Assembly (NCBI GenBank): GCA_965178125.1
Contig: OZ237770.1
Location: 248,001-312,000 of the forward strand
Reading direction: 5' to 3'
From: Bilabrum cf. latius
Lineage: Eukaryota > Bigyra: Bicosoecida > Bigyra > Bicosoecida
DNA: 64,000 nt
Under the pieces are notes generated by a model. It made no database searches. It saw only the letters and a list, made by a program, of their open reading frames with translations, and had not been told where the DNA came from. Of this stretch, positions 25,320 through 39,836 are shown one piece after another. The position numbers were made by a program, and so were the translations under genes. Every line of letters starts with the position of its first letter. Position 1 is the stretch's first letter.

Positions 25320-28300
25320 ATGGCAGCCCGGGCACGCGCCCCAAAAGTTGATTTCTATACGCTCCTTGGGGTTGAGGAGGATGCAGAGTCCATTGATATC
25401 AAGAAGGCGTGAGCAACTGAACACTTGCCGCCGAGTGTAGATTTCTCTTCAAGAAAGGCTACGCTATGAATAGTGTGCGCGATAGATACACCATCATAGA
25501 ATTTACTCGCACCTATTAACGTGTTGCAGATTCCGAAAAGCTGCCATCCGATGGCACCCAGACAAGAACATCGGGAGGGAAGAGGAGGCAACGCAGAAGT
25601 TCCAGGAAATATAGGAGGCATACCGGGTACTGATGGACCCCCACGAGCGAAGCTGGTACGATACACATAGGGATGCCATCCTCAGAGGAGAAGATGGCAC
25701 TGGCGGCGGGGACGGTGCAGGGGGCGAGTTTGGCGACCTGTTCGATTTGTACCCGTACTTCCGGTCGAGCTGCTACAGTGGATTTGGGAAAGAGGAGGAA
25801 TCGGGTGGGAAATCCACAGGACCCGCAACAGGCGCTGGCTCCGCTGGTGACTCCCAGGACGATTTCTACAGCGTATACGGCAGGGTGTTCGAATCGATCG
25901 CCGCGGAAGAAGCAAAGTACCGCCCGAGGGAAGCAAGACCAGTGAGGGGACAGCGACTGTACAAGCCATTTGGCGGTGCAGACGCGCGATGGCCGGAAGT
26001 AAACGCCTTCTACACCGCGTGGCAGTCGTACAACTCCCGCATGACGTTTGCTTGGAAGGACGAATACGACGCCAGAGACGCGGAGAACCGGCACGTCAGA
26101 CGGGCCATCGAGGCCCACAACCGCAAGCTTAGATCAAAGGCGAGGCAGGCGAGAAACGCCCAGGTGCGGGAACTGGTGCGGTTCGTTCGCAAGAGGGACC
26201 CGAGGGTCGCGAGGCGGGCTGTTGAGGAGGCGGAGCGGATCGAGAAGGACAGAAGGGAGAAGAAGAGGGCAGCTGCGAGGCGCAGGGAACAACAGGAGGC
26301 GGAGGCGGAAGTGGATGAGGAAAAGGCGGCTGCCTGGGCGGAGGAGGTGGCCAAATACCACGCCGAGCTGGACGCGATCCAGGGGTTTCGGCTGGATGAC
26401 GAGTACGCGAGTGAGGAGGAGAGGAGGAAGAAGAGGCAATCGAAGGGGGCGGCCAGGGGAAAAGGCAAAGGGGCCGAGCATGGCAAGCATGCTGGAGGTG
26501 ACGTTCGATCGGGCAAAAGCAAGAAAAAGAAGAAGAAACGCAGGCAGCGGGAGTCGCAGCTTGACGAAGAGGATAACGAGGACGGGCATGGGGACAACGG
26601 GCCTGCATCGACCACCGGCCATGACGACAAGTCACCAGGCACGAGCAAGGCCAAGGGCGAAAGCGCGGAGGAGGCTGCCTGGGGTGAGGAGGGCGGTGCC
26701 GATGTGACGAGTGAGACCAAGCCGCAGACCGTGGAGGAGGAGATCGAGGCGTTCATGCGTGACAGTGACGCTGCCGTGCGGGCGGCCCAGGCGGCTGACG
26801 GTGGTGTGACGAGTGAGGAAGAGGTGGCGAAAGGGCCGCTGGACCCTTCCCTGTTCGATGGCGAGGACGAGGACGATGACGATGACGAGGACGAGGACGA
26901 TGGTGCCAGCAGTGATGGCGATGGGGATGATGATGGCGACGGTGAAGGTGTAGGTGTAGGTAGCAGCGCAGGCGCAGCAGGCGCTGCTACTGCCAGCCGT
27001 GATGCCCGCGGTCCATCCATCCGTTAGGACGCCGTGAAGCGTGCGGTCAAGGACATTAAGAAGCTGGGCGGGGCGGGGGCACTCTTTGACGGGGATAGAG
27101 ACGCGTGCGAGATTTTCTGCGAGGACCTGGGACTGACGGAGGAGGAGGCATCAATGGTGGCGGACCGGCTGATGGGGGGTGGTGGCAGAGAGGATGCAGG
27201 CAAGCAGGGCAAGGAGGAACAATCGGAGAGTGAGACTAGCGGTTCAGGGGGCACGCGCGCGCGTGGCCGTGTGAGTGCAGTGCACGGTAAAACCCGCGGC
27301 ATCGCCAGTGGCAGTGGCAGTGGCAGTGACAGCGACAGTGACAGCAGCCTGGACATTGGCGCTGTCGCCGACGGCCCGAGCCTTCCATCTGCTCCTGTAG
27401 TTGACATGAGGGCTGTTCCTGCAGGAGCGTCTGCTGCAGGGACGGCGAGCTAGCCTGCTACACCCGTGGATGGGGATGAATCTGGTTCAGAATCTGACGG
27501 GCACCACCTCGCGTCTGCAGACCGAGACGGGAACAAGAAGGGGGGCAAGGGCAGCAGCAGTAACGGCGCGAGTACACAGGCAGCGATGGATCCAGCGGAG
27601 GCCAAGCGCAGGCGCAGGCAGGAGCGGAAGGCAAAGCGAAAGAAGAAGCAAAAGCAGATGCAGAGGCAAGCGCAAGCTAGAGGGGACGGGAGCCAACGTG
27701 TTGCCGTGAGCGGCCTTGCATCTACAGAGCCTTCCGCTGCCGCTGGTGCGCCCACAGGTGCAAGCAAGGGGCCCAGTGCAGCAGGTCCGGTGCTGCTGCA
27801 GTGCACGGTGTGCGGGTCTGCATTTTCGAGCCGGAACAAGCGTGAGACAGCTGTCGTGCTGTAGGGATTCGGCTTGCCCTGGCATCCGATTCCGACCTAT
27901 TCATGCGTTGGTGGTGCCTGGCCATCATGTTTGCCTTGTCACTCCCAGTATGTAGAGCTACTCCCCGTTTCCTTGTGCTCACCGCTTCCTTATTTTCTTC
28001 GCAGTGTTCCAGCACATCAAGCGGACGGGTCACAAGGCGTACAAAGACGACGTGATGCAGGTGCAGGCAGCGGTTGCGGCGGAGACAGCGGGTAGCGGAG
28101 AAGCAACGACTGCTGCTACTTCCGGGAGTGCGATCACACCTGATGAGCCGGCTACTGGTGCTTCTGGTAGCGAGGCCTTGCCAACTGCCGGCAAGACTGT
28201 CGGTGAGGTCGTGGCCCCGACACACAGGGAGGCGGAAAAAGAGTACGAGGCGCACGTGGCTGTGAGGGCTCGCGGACTGCTTAGCCAGGCGATCCGACGG

Positions 28301-28408
28301 CCCCCAGAGCCCACTCGGTCCAGGAAGAACATGAAGAAGAAGGCCAAGGGCAAGCAGCGAGCGAAAGGAAAGGGTAGGCGCGCGGGGGATGACGACTCTG
28401 ATTTCTGA
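25320..28408 (+). CDS. JJJ1/DNAJC21-type J-domain and zinc-finger ribosome-biogenesis cochaperone
   Basis: Exons 25320-25408, 25530-27841 and 28005-28408 give 934 residues and a TGA stop. The J domain (about 10-70) spans the first splice, DIKKA|FRKAAIRWHPDK, with the HPD motif, and continues FQEIQEAYRVLMDPHERSWY, where Gln 58 is a TAG. Next come CYSGFGKEE and SVYGRVFESIAAEE, then FYTAWQSYNSRMTFAWKDEY and RKRDPRVARR, all typical of JJJ1. Long acidic and basic low-complexity stretches follow. The second splice restores a C2H2 finger, CTVCGSAFSSRNK|LFQHIKRTGH. Yeast Jjj1 stimulates Hsp70 in cytosolic 60S subunit maturation. TAG also occurs at 25612, 27025 and 27451. VTS-coding repeat words occur at 26703 and 26804. 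The protein is longer than yeast or human relatives because of the disordered inserts. Confidence 0.93.
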
Positions 28409-28499
28409 TACTTCTGAAGCCAGATGTGATCAAGTTGTTCAAATTATCGTAACGTCTATTGCAAGAGTCAAAAACTCGATCAGATGGCGCCCTACCCCG

Positions 28500-29588
28500 T
28501 TAACTGGGAAGTTCCGGTGCGGGTGATGACGACACGCACCACCCGGATGCGTGCGAGGATCCCTAGGATTGGGTGCGTTGGGAGGAAGCAGGCCTCTGTG
28601 AAAATTTGGCTCCATGCGTGTCCCATGTCTGCTACTGCCAGTGTAACTGGGTCATCGGAGTCGACGTCGCGTGTGCTGCTTCGGGTGCGATGGCATCAGG
28701 ATGCACTACACTGTGATGCACTCCTCTTGGGATCGCGCTTCCCACTGCACCACTTGTGATCCACGCCGCTCCCTGTGCGCTGTTATCCCACATGTGCCTC
28801 CCACCTGCACCCCCACCTGCACCCCCACCTGCACCCCCACCTGCACCCCCACCTGCACCCCCACCTGCACCCCCAGTCGAGTGCACCATGCCTTGCCAGT
28901 GGTCGGGCATGGTACCTTCGCTGCCGATCGGGAGAGCTGCAGGAGCAGGGGCTCCAGGGGGTCCGGGGGGAGGCATGAGGCCCGTTGGTGGCTCCATCGG
29001 TCCTGCTGTGCGCATAGAAGGCTCGGCGGGCAGCTCGCAAGCCAAGCTTCGGCATCTTGGAACAGAACTTGAGTCGAAGGTTCGCTCTGGAGCCAGCACA
29101 GGCAGATCACGAGCGCCAGGCCGGCCCCATATGGGCTCTAACTATCTATCATTCGTGTGCAATAGGGCATGGCTAGCAGCTGTGTTGTGTTTCCTTCCAC
29201 TGCTGGCTTCTGCTGTGGGACCACGACCATGCTTCGGAGATACGGCGAGTTCTTGCCGAGGTTCGGCACTTCTGACGCGCCGGCTATCCTCGACTTCTTT
29301 TGGGCTCGACTCAAGACCTTTATCGGCTGCAATACTATGCACAATGGCTTCTAGGCCCCTGATGGCTCTCCGAGCTTCTTTAACTCGCCTGGCAACTGAA
29401 GCGATCCGGGATTCTTTGTGACATGCACCGGATGCTTCGGCATCGTCCAGACGAGCCATCAATTCCCGGGACATCGCCAGTGCATCCTCCCAAGTCGTGT
29501 TCTACACATGTATGGCGTCCAGTCGTCCCTCAGACCCCGTACAGCTGCTGTGGGCCTGTTGAGCACGCATGTGCGGTCTGCGGTCCAT
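28500..29588 (-). CDS. Novel WDQAL/ARRVKEARRALRG family protein, divergent member 4
   Basis: From ATG 29588 to TAA 28500-28502 the minus frame is open for 362 residues, crossing several TAGs read as Gln. The N-terminal domain is IHVQNTTWEDALAMSRELMA, then RLDDAEASGACHKESRIASV and ARRVKEARRAIRGLEAIV. The Gln of IHVQ is TAG. The DNA is diverged and lacks the shared 116-bp identity, so this is an older paralogue. The C-terminal half is Pro/Gly-rich (GLMPPPGPPGAPAP) with a GGAG repeat but lacks the GMGQGRG landmark. It converges on the J-domain gene with a 91-bp gap. Function unknown. Confidence 0.65.
28799..28872 (-). repeat. 12-bp tandem repeat in family member 4
   Basis: About six units of CCCACCTGCACC in a row, encoding GGAG repeats on the minus strand inside the Gly-rich C-terminal half of the gene. 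Confidence 0.9.
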
Positions 29589-29882
29589 CTCAGCGGTTGA
29601 ACTAGTATCGAGATACCAGGTCTTACTGCACGGCGAAGCTCAGTTGAAAGCACGGAAACGACTTGAAAAGCGTGATATTACCGATAGTGCCACGGCAGGT
29701 ATTCAGCAAAGCTAATGCGGCGGTGCCTCTCAACGGTGCCACTGGTGGCTTGCCGCAGGTCTTCTTCACTCAGATTGTGTCGTCCGACGCCTGGCGGCAA
29801 TCGCTATCGGCTGGCTCGTTGCATGCATTAGCTTTGGTTGCGCAAACGATCTGCACTTAGCACATGGATCTCACGCCTACCC
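29589..29882. other. Intergenic spacer, nothing recognised
   Basis: Separates the start of member 4 from the 3' end of the beta-helix gene. No feature seen. Confidence 0.4.
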
Positions 29883-32206
29883 TCACACATAGCGCAGCCG
29901 CCGATCGCCCGCAAGGCTACTAGAGTACTCGCACCCCACCGCTCCGGGCTACTACTCTCCATTTATTAGATCGCCACTGGCAGAGATAATGCCACCCGTT
30001 GGTGCCCCTTCAAGGAAACCAGCGCCCTGCCAGGAGCCCCAGTTCTGCACGCGGCAGCCCGCCATCCACGGGTCACCACCTCTCTCGTATGCCCCCACGT
30101 CGGGGGCGCGGCCCACGTACCCGTCCGTGTAGGGGGGGAACACCTCCCCCGCATCGACCAGGGGTGACCCCTCCTGGGGGGTGAAATTAAACACCGGGGG
30201 GTAGGGTGCAGTCAGCCGCATGGACTCTACATCGACGTGCTAGACGTGGGAGAAGTTGCCCCCAGGCGGTCCTGTGTAGTTCTTGGCGCATCCCGCGAGC
30301 GACTTTGCTGTGAGCAGTGCGGAGTTGAACACCTGCGTCTCGTTGTTCTGGCGGGGCAGGGACGGCTGCCTGTGCGGCTGCCAGGGCTTGCTGGGCTCGG
30401 GGCACGACGGCGAGTTGAAGTCAACCACGCTGGAGTTGAAGAGGGTGTTGGCGTACATGAGGTGGTAGTCGCCCTTGAGCACAAGGCCGTACCCAGCCTT
30501 GTTCCGGTCTGACAGGGGAGTACCGCAGTTGAATGCAACCACATGGTGCACCGACACGTGCCTGGATTGATCGTCGAAACGGACGCACTTCTCCCTAGCG
30601 TCATGCGCCCAGATGTGTGGTCGAATGTCGTGTTCCTGTCTTTGTAGCTGCTCGTGTAGATGTTGGCTGAATCGAGGCCGATCAGACCCCCGTGGTGCGC
30701 GTGCGAGTAGCCCACGCGGTTGTCCCCGTTGCTCACCACGATCCCGGCGTTCCCGAAGAACCGAGCAGTAACGTGCAGAATCTGGTTTCCACCGGACCCC
30801 GCCGACAGGGCCGGCTGGTGCAAGGTGCCCAGGGAGGAGACTGCCTCGATCAGCACGTCCTCGACGGTGTTGTTGCTGCCCACAATGCCGAGCCCAGTGC
30901 CCGTTGAATACCTCGTCCTGATCCTGCTTGCCCTGCCCCCTTTCGCAATGAGCCTCGTGTGGTTGGCCTTGACTCCGTGCCTGCGCTGGGTGCTGTTGTC
31001 CGGCAGGGTCCCCCACGCGATCGGGTCCCACGTGGGGAACAACACGTCCATATCTTCCACCACGGAGGGCAGATCGGCACTTGCACCGACCGAAAAGGTG
31101 CAGCCCACGAATGTGAGATTGGCCACTGTCAGTGCAGACCCAACGCCAGGCACGGCTGTGGCGCTGTCCGCTCGGCTGGAATCACCCCTGCCACTGGCGA
31201 ACGAACGGCGCCCAGGCATGACCGGGGAGGAGCCGGCCGTGTCGATGCAGAAGTCCTTCCCTCGCACGAAGAATCTGCCCGGCGGGGGATTGACTGCGCT
31301 CCCGATTGAATGCATGGCTCCATGCGCCTACCTAGTCTCCTACCCCTCGCCTGCGGGGGCTGGAGGAATCACGACGAACGTTCGATCTGGGAGTTCTTTG
31401 GACACGGGAGTTCCAGGCACAGCCACACCGGTACTCGCAGCCCCCTGCGAACCGTCGCCCAGATCTGGCATGGGGGACTGCCCCGTCACCAGCCACTCCC
31501 CCGGGTGGTCTAGGGCAGCTAGCACCCCGGACAGGAAGAACTGGTTTTGCGACCAAAACTCCGCAGTAGGGTTCGCGTAGTATCCGTTGATGCCGGGCAG
31601 ATTCGTGGGGTAGCTGATGTGGTCCGCCCCCTTGGTTGTGTTCCCCAGCACGGCCCTGGACCACGTGTAGAATTGGTGTGATACGCCGAGAGTCGCCCTT
31701 GCCCCCGCCCAATCGACCCCCGATGCCGCCAGCCGATTCGATCGGATCGTTCCGTACACGCTCCCCTTTGCGGTGGGGGCCCAAGAGGATGAGTTCCAGT
31801 ACTCTGCCAGGGAATCCACGTTGGGCCATCGCGCCTCCACCAGAGCGGTCGTGCCCATGGCACCGACGGTGGTGGTGGTAATCCTGCCACTGCTGCTGCT
31901 GCTGCTGGTGGTGGTGCCGACTGGCTATTCCCAGAAGGCCTGCTTGACCCTCTCCGGCGATCCCAATGGCAGCGCGGCTGCAAACGATCCAGCCACCGGG
32001 CCCTGCGTCCACGGGCCGGTCACCTCCAGGCGCCCGTCGAGCGTGACACCACCCCCGCCCGCCTGGCCCCTTAACACAAGCCCCGCTGGGTATTCACGGG
32101 GCAGTTGCAAACGGTAGTGGTGTGCAGGACCGTACGATCCCCGTACGATGGTGCATGTGTAGCGTTGGCTCGCGCTGCTCTTTGCCTAGCTTGCTTCAGA
32201 CAGCAT
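29883..32206 (-). CDS. Right-handed parallel beta-helix protein, probably secreted, with one frameshift
   Basis: One minus frame runs from about 32206 to about 30640, crossing TAG at 31925, 31340 and one more. A second frame (shifted by one) continues to TGA 29883-29885 through TAG at 30240 and 29952-29957. N-terminal YTCTIVRGSYGPAHHYRLQL is followed by ARWPNVDSLAEYW and LDHPGEWLVTG. Beta-helix coils follow (NTVEDVLIEAVS, NQILHVTARFFGNAGIVVSN, GLDSANIYTSS), and after the shift DDQSRHVSVHHVVAFNCG and DVGAYERGG. This order matches secreted parallel beta-helix repeat proteins, many of which bind or cleave polysaccharides. The substrate is unknown. The shift near 30615-30650 has no splice sites, so it is a sequencing indel or a disabling mutation. 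The start is uncertain and no signal peptide was found. Confidence 0.6.
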
Positions 32207-32998
32207 TCGTCCGGCACATTCGCCAACTGAAGCAAGGGGTTCGCTATCAAACTATCCTGCTGCTGCATCATCGCCGTGCACCGGGTCTATGAACAGCTCC
32301 ATACCAGCCACGAACTGGGATGCGCTAGCTAGTGCAACTGCAACAACAATTTGCATTGCTCCACTGGCAGTCACAATTGATGTTATTTAGTGTGTCACCT
32401 CCGAAATTTATGTAGATATATCAATAAATACGCAATATCTGTAGCAATTATGTGTTCTGGGGAGCTTGCGTTGCGGTGGTTCGGATCGCGCGTAGCGCCG
32501 AATGGTTCGCGTCGGTCCAGATGGTCAACCAAACCACACGTTACTGTTTCAAAAATGAGACTGTTCGGAGGCGGGGTGGATCAATTGTTTCGCCAATGGA
32601 GACCCATAGGCGAGGGCGTGGCCAGCCAGGCTTCTCTACGCCTAGCTAGTCTAATGGATTCGACGTTGAGGGCGGGAGGCCGATGGACCAGGCATCCGCA
32701 GGGCGATCGTAGGCGGGGACGGGTGGTCTAGCATCTCCTAGCTTGCCAGCGGCACCATCCGCCCGTTCTGGTGCAACTGCTCGCTCCATGCCAGCATTTC
32801 CTAAGGGAGGATTTGTGAGATACTACCAGCACGATCCTTACGATCAGACATGGCACCGACTGGTCCAAAGTCGTTCAGTTGTGCACGTCACAATTGCATT
32901 TCGGTTCATCTGAGCTACGAAGCATATCTGCTCCGGGTAATCAAGACATTATCTTTGTATCGCAGACAAAAGCTCGCAATCGTGGGGTTCAGTCCAAG
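32207..32998. other. Intergenic region between divergent genes
   Basis: Holds the upstream regions of the beta-helix gene (minus) and H+-PPase (plus). Frames here are short and unrecognised. A signal-peptide exon for the beta-helix protein might be here but was not found. Confidence 0.4.
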
Positions 32999-35715
32999 AT
33001 GGGAACGAACCGGCTGCTGCAGATCGCCGGCGGCATTGCCGCTGCCACGTTGCTCCTCTACTACTTCGTGGGGGAGTTCAGGTACCTGCTAGTCGTGATG
33101 GGAATATGCGGATGCGGCCTTGTATTTGCACGGTACTTGATGGAGTGGGTGCTCGCGAAGGATGACGGCACGGAGGACATGAGGCGCATATCGGATTCGA
33201 TCCGACAGGGGTCCGACGGTGAGAATACCTACTCTAGTGGTACACTTGATGAACACTTTGGAGCGGCCGTTGGGGCGCTGGCACGTTGCTTGTGCGCTTG
33301 CATCGCTCATTCGCTCATTCCCGAGTATCTCACGGCTTGTGCTAGCATAGCGTGGAGGTCGCTCGCTCTTGCCCACCCATCAGCAAGCCGCCTCCGATGA
33401 CGGTGATCCCGCACGCACACGCACACGCGCACGCACTCTGCACATCAGCAGTCACTCGTCACACTTATTATCGTTCATCACACTCCGCAGGCTTCCTCCG
33501 CATCCAGTACAGCGCCATTGCTCGCCTTGCCGTGGTGGTCACGGGCGTGATCTTCATGTCGTACAAGCTGCGGCCCAGCGACCTGACCTCCGGCACGGGG
33601 GTGGACTCGCTTGGCAGCACAACACTAGGACTCATCGGCTGCATCTCGTTCGTCCTTGGGGCCGCGTGCTCCGCCGCGGCGGGTTACGTGTCCATGTGGG
33701 TTGCAGCCCGCGCCAACATCCGGGTGGCGTCAGCGGCGAGGAGGTCGTACCAAGAGGCGCTGGCCATCTGTTTCCGGGGAGGTGCGTTCAGTGCCGTGCT
33801 GGTCATCGCGCTTTGTGTGGTGGGTATCGCTGCCCTTCAGTGGATCATGCACCTGCTGTTCGTCACAGAGGCGGCAGAGCGGGGCGAGGAGGGTGCGTGG
33901 GGTGTGTCTTCCAGCGATGTGCCGCTCCTGACGGTGGGCTACGGTTTTGGGGCCTCTTTCGTGGCTCTCTTCATGCAGCTGGGCGGGGGGGTATACACCA
34001 AGGCAGCCGATGTGGGAGCCGACATGGTGGGGAAGATCGAGGCGGGGATCCCCGAGGATGACCCCAGGAACCCCGCGGTGATCGCCGACCTGGTTGGGGA
34101 CATGGTGGGGGATTGCGTGGGGTCAGCCGCAGATATCTTCGAATCAATCGCTGCTGAGATCATCGGAGCCATGATCCTGGGTGGTTCCCTGGCCAAAGAG
34201 GCCGGTGTCGACCACCCGCAGGCCTTCGTGTTCTTCCCACTGATGGTGCACGCCTTCGACATCATCGTGTCGAGCGCGGGCATCATGTTTGTGGGAGACG
34301 GCACCCAGAGGAACAAGACGGACAACCCCATGACTCCGCTGAAGAAGGGATACGCGGTGGCTCTAGGTCTCGCTGCTCTGCTGTTCGCGGTTGCAACCCG
34401 GTGGATGCTGCACAGCGATGACGCGCCATACGCCTGGCTGCACTTTCTGGCGTGCGGTGCATGCGGGATGGTCACCTCCATGATCTTCGTGCAGAGCACG
34501 CAGTACTACACGGACTACAACCAGGCCCCCGTCATCTCCATCGCGGATGCATCCAGGACGGGCCACGGGACCAACATCATCCAGGGGGTCGCAGTGGGCA
34601 TGCGGTCCACGGCCATACCCGTTCTATCCGTTGCGTGCGCCGTGATTGCGTCCTACTGGCTGGGCCGGACCTCGGGTATTGGGGGAGGGAACAAGGCGGG
34701 GCTGCTGGGCACCGCGGTTGCAACCATGGGCATGCTGTCCTCCGCGGGGTACATCCTCAGCATGAACGCGTTCGGGCCGATCGCGGACAACGCGGGCGGT
34801 ATCGTGGAGATGTCGGGCTAGCCAGAGGCTGTCCGGGAGGCGACCGACTCCCTGGACGCAGCTGGCAATGTGACCAAGGCGATCACCAAGGGGTACTCGA
34901 TCGGGTCAGCTGCGCTTGCCTGCTTTTTGCTCTTTGGGGCCCTGCTGGACGAGTTCTCTGCGTTCGCCGGGCGAACGTTCGATCGCGTGGACCTGACGAC
35001 TCCGGAGGTGCTGGTGGGCGGTCTCCTGGGCGTGATGATGGTGTTCTACTTTGTGGGCCTATCCGTGGATGCCGTGAGCCGCACGGCGCAGCAGGTCGTT
35101 GTAGAGGTGCGGAGACAGCTGAGGGAGAGGCCTGGTATCATGGACTTCAAAGAGAGGCCTGATTACAAGGCGTGCGTGTCAATCGTGACCCAGGCCGCTC
35201 TCAAGGAGATGCGGTTCCCTGGGATCCTGACCGTGGCCATGCCGGTGGCCGTAGGGGTGGTGTTTCGAGTCGTCGGCGAGTACACTGGGAGGGTGCTGCT
35301 GGGTGCAGAGGTGCTCTGCTCCTTCCTCATGTTTGCCACTGTATCGGGCGTGCTCATGGCCTTGTTCCTTGACAACGTGGGGGGAGCCTGGGACAACGCC
35401 AAGAAGCTGGTGGAGAAAGAGCCCAGGTACGGGGGCAAGGGATCGGAGACGCACAAAGCGGCGGTTACGGGTGACACTGTCGGCGATCCGTTCAAGGACA
35501 CGGCGGGCCCCTCGCTGCACGTTGTGATCAAGCTGCTGTCCACCACCATCCTGGTGCTCGGCCCTCTCTTCGTGAGGCACGTGGGGCCACTGACAGAGGC
35601 GGAAGGGGGTCTTGCAGCTGCTGCAGGGGGGCTAGGTGGGGGGCTGGGGGATCCTCGGGCTGCTGCGGCGGCGCTGGGGGGGACAGGGGTACCTACCCCG
35701 GACGAGGCCTGGTGA
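32999..35715 (+). CDS. Type II (K+-independent) membrane H+-pyrophosphatase
   Basis: Exons 32999-33218 and 33491-35715 (272-bp GTGAG...CGCAG intron) give 814 residues ending in TGA. It pumps H+ across acidic-compartment or Golgi membranes using pyrophosphate hydrolysis. The splice restores SIRQGSDG|FLRIQYSAIARLA. Signature motifs are present: GGGVYTKAADVGADMVGKIE, EDDPRNPAVIADLVGDMVGD, and GKGSETHKAAVTGDTVGDPF then KDTAGPS, with the Asp and Lys residues that bind Mg-PPi. GNVTKAITKGYSIGSAAL has Lys where K+-dependent enzymes have Ala, which marks the type II, AVP2-like class. TAG at 34819-34821 (residue 517) lies in EMSG-Q-PEAVRE, where plant AVP2 has Gln. Around 15-16 hydrophobic helices are visible. 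Confidence 0.96.
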
Positions 35716-36361
35716 GCTGAAGTGGTGTAGGGGGGAGCGGGGGGGGGTGGGTAGTGGTACTCTATGGGGTGCTTGCCGCCTCTGTCTCTGATGGTAAGGA
35801 CCCCGTGGGTTGGGTGGGTGCGTGTGCGTGTGCCTATTTATGGGCGTACCCATCAGCACGGGCATCGGCATTCGGGATGCGGCGGGCCTTGTATGCACAC
35901 GGGCGGCCTCGGTCACTATGCGGCCAGCCGGGTCTACAGCGCAATGCAGTGCATTCGGATTGCCGCGACTGCCCGCCTGACATACTTGCCGCGCTTGCAC
36001 CTGCATTTGAGTACAAATTGGTCACATTCTGCTTCACGTACCATACATTGCCACGCTTCCCTCTGGTTTCGGGGCTCTGCGGCTGGGGGTCAAACCAAGC
36101 AAGGAATATTTGCACGCAGGCTCTGTTTGCATTACTCAGTCCAGTCCTCCCCACATGCTGGAGAGGAGCAGTCTCATGATCCCGGAGGCCAAACGTGCAC
36201 CTCGCTGGCTAAGCTTATGACTTGCGACCACTTAATGCGCGCCGTTGCGACCATCAAACGGTTGCAACCAATCGCCGAGTTTTCGATCCACCGTTCCATA
36301 GCCATCTGAAACTATACTGCGTTCAGTCAAAGCATTAGGCACCAACACAGAACGCCGAAAC
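35716..36361. other. Intergenic region, nothing recognised
   Basis: Begins with a G-rich run (about 35729-35750). Contains TGCAGTGCA at 35945 and GGTTGCAACC at 36260. No gene recognised. Confidence 0.4.
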
Positions 36362-36763
36362 ATGGAATAGCGTGAAGTGTCTTGCGCGGAAGCCAGTGGA
36401 CTCAGCACGAGCACGCGTTGGGGCGAGTATTCTGCAGAATCGCATGGCTCCAAGGCAACGGAAAAAGAACAGAAAGAAAGTACATCCGCGCTCTCTGTGG
36501 CAATTGAAGTCCAAACACGATCATCTGCCTCGCGAGAGACGTCTGACTTGTCTTCCGCGAGGACTATGGCAGCAGATGGGCGCTCCGCTGACGACGGACG
36601 TGATAGCGACATGATGGAGAGACAAACTATCATAGAGTCAGAGAAGTCATTGCAACTGTAGCAGTTGGTAAGCCAGGCAAGAAACGGGGTGGAGGTCCCC
36701 TGGGACAACAAGGAATCTTCATGGGGAGGCATGCACCTCGGGGGACTGACAGGCTGGGAGTGA
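36362..36763 (+). CDS. Small hypothetical protein
   Basis: ATG 36362 opens 133 residues to a TGA at 36761-36763, crossing TAG in codon 3 and at 36659-36661 (KSLQLQQLV). The sequence is Ser/Glu-rich and polar (EKEQKESTSALS, DGRDSDMMERQTIIESEKSL), with no membrane helix or known domain. It could be a real small protein, an exon of a larger gene, or a chance frame. Composition resembles the disordered proteins of the window more than random frames do. Confidence 0.3.
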
Positions 36764-37511
36764 TATTCAACGAGCGGCAGCAACTGTCTAGACAGCACAG
36801 AGATCATTGTCAGAGATATTGTCTTTGCTTGTTTTTAACATTATTCGCTTTTAACCTGTGGAATAATCAATACAATTTGGAACGTTCAGAGACCACTCAC
36901 TCTACCCCAATTCGCCCATGACACTTGGATTTGGGAGCACACGTGAAAATAACTAACCGTTTTATGTCGTATGTATGGACGAGTTTTCATCGAGGTTCCG
37001 CACTCAGATACTACTATCTGGTTCCTGGATGGGCTTGCGTTCCATCCGAGTCAACAACTCAGGCGGCGTAGCGATGCAAGTCCCATCCAGAGCGCTCCTT
37101 GGCGCCTATAGCAGCAAACTCAGCGACATGGGGGATTCCATGTGTCGTAATTGTAGCTTGGTGGCTAACATAACAAGTCGGCGAGACCGCACGGAGAAAT
37201 GGGCGCGCGAACCATCGGCGATTACGCTCAAGGTAAAGAACAGAGGTCATCACAACGCAAATCCACAACTCGAATTAGAATGTATTGTTAGTACTTAACG
37301 CCCCGGCCTAACGTGCCGCATAGGCCTCTCCATACGCCGAGAAGAGCTGAACATGCACGCATTTTCTCCGGGCAACAGCCGATTCGGGCGCCGTATCGGC
37401 ACTGCATTCAAACAGGGTGAAGCCGATAGGAGTATTTATTCCATATATTAAAAAGGGAGACAATTAAGCGACGGTGTCTGATTTGCCGCAATGAATGATC
37501 ATCTACAGGCT
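36764..37511. other. Intergenic region, nothing recognised
   Basis: AT-rich. A plus-strand frame of 107 codons at 36975-37298 has no family features and is not called. The region includes the downstream end of the QTRT2 gene. Confidence 0.4.
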
Positions 37512-39629
<2,118 letters not shown>

Positions 39630-39836
39630 CGTGGAGAAACGCCGTCGCTGTATCGGTCCTCGCACCACGTTAGCCCAGATTCCGCTCAGTGATTTGGCAA
39701 AAATGACTGAAAGAAAGCGGCAAAACCTGAAACTTGTGGCAAACGAGTGTTGTTGTCGGGTGCACTCGTGCAGTGCATCTGCTGCACAACGGATGGCAAC
39801 GCATTGACCTCACGTTGTGAGCCGATACACGAAGTC
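39630..39836. promoter_or_regulatory. Shared upstream region of QTRT2 and the DRC8-like gene
   Basis: These 207 bp lie between divergent start codons. A TGCAGTGCA word sits at 39769. A pyrimidine-rich AG on the minus strand near 39695 could be an acceptor if QTRT2 has an upstream exon. Confidence 0.35.

Noticed and set aside
26010-27020. Long minus-strand Ser/Pro-rich frame opposite the JJJ1 gene
   Set aside because: It is the antisense of a Glu/Arg/Asp-rich coding region; the plus strand has the J domain, conserved JJJ1 segments and zinc finger.
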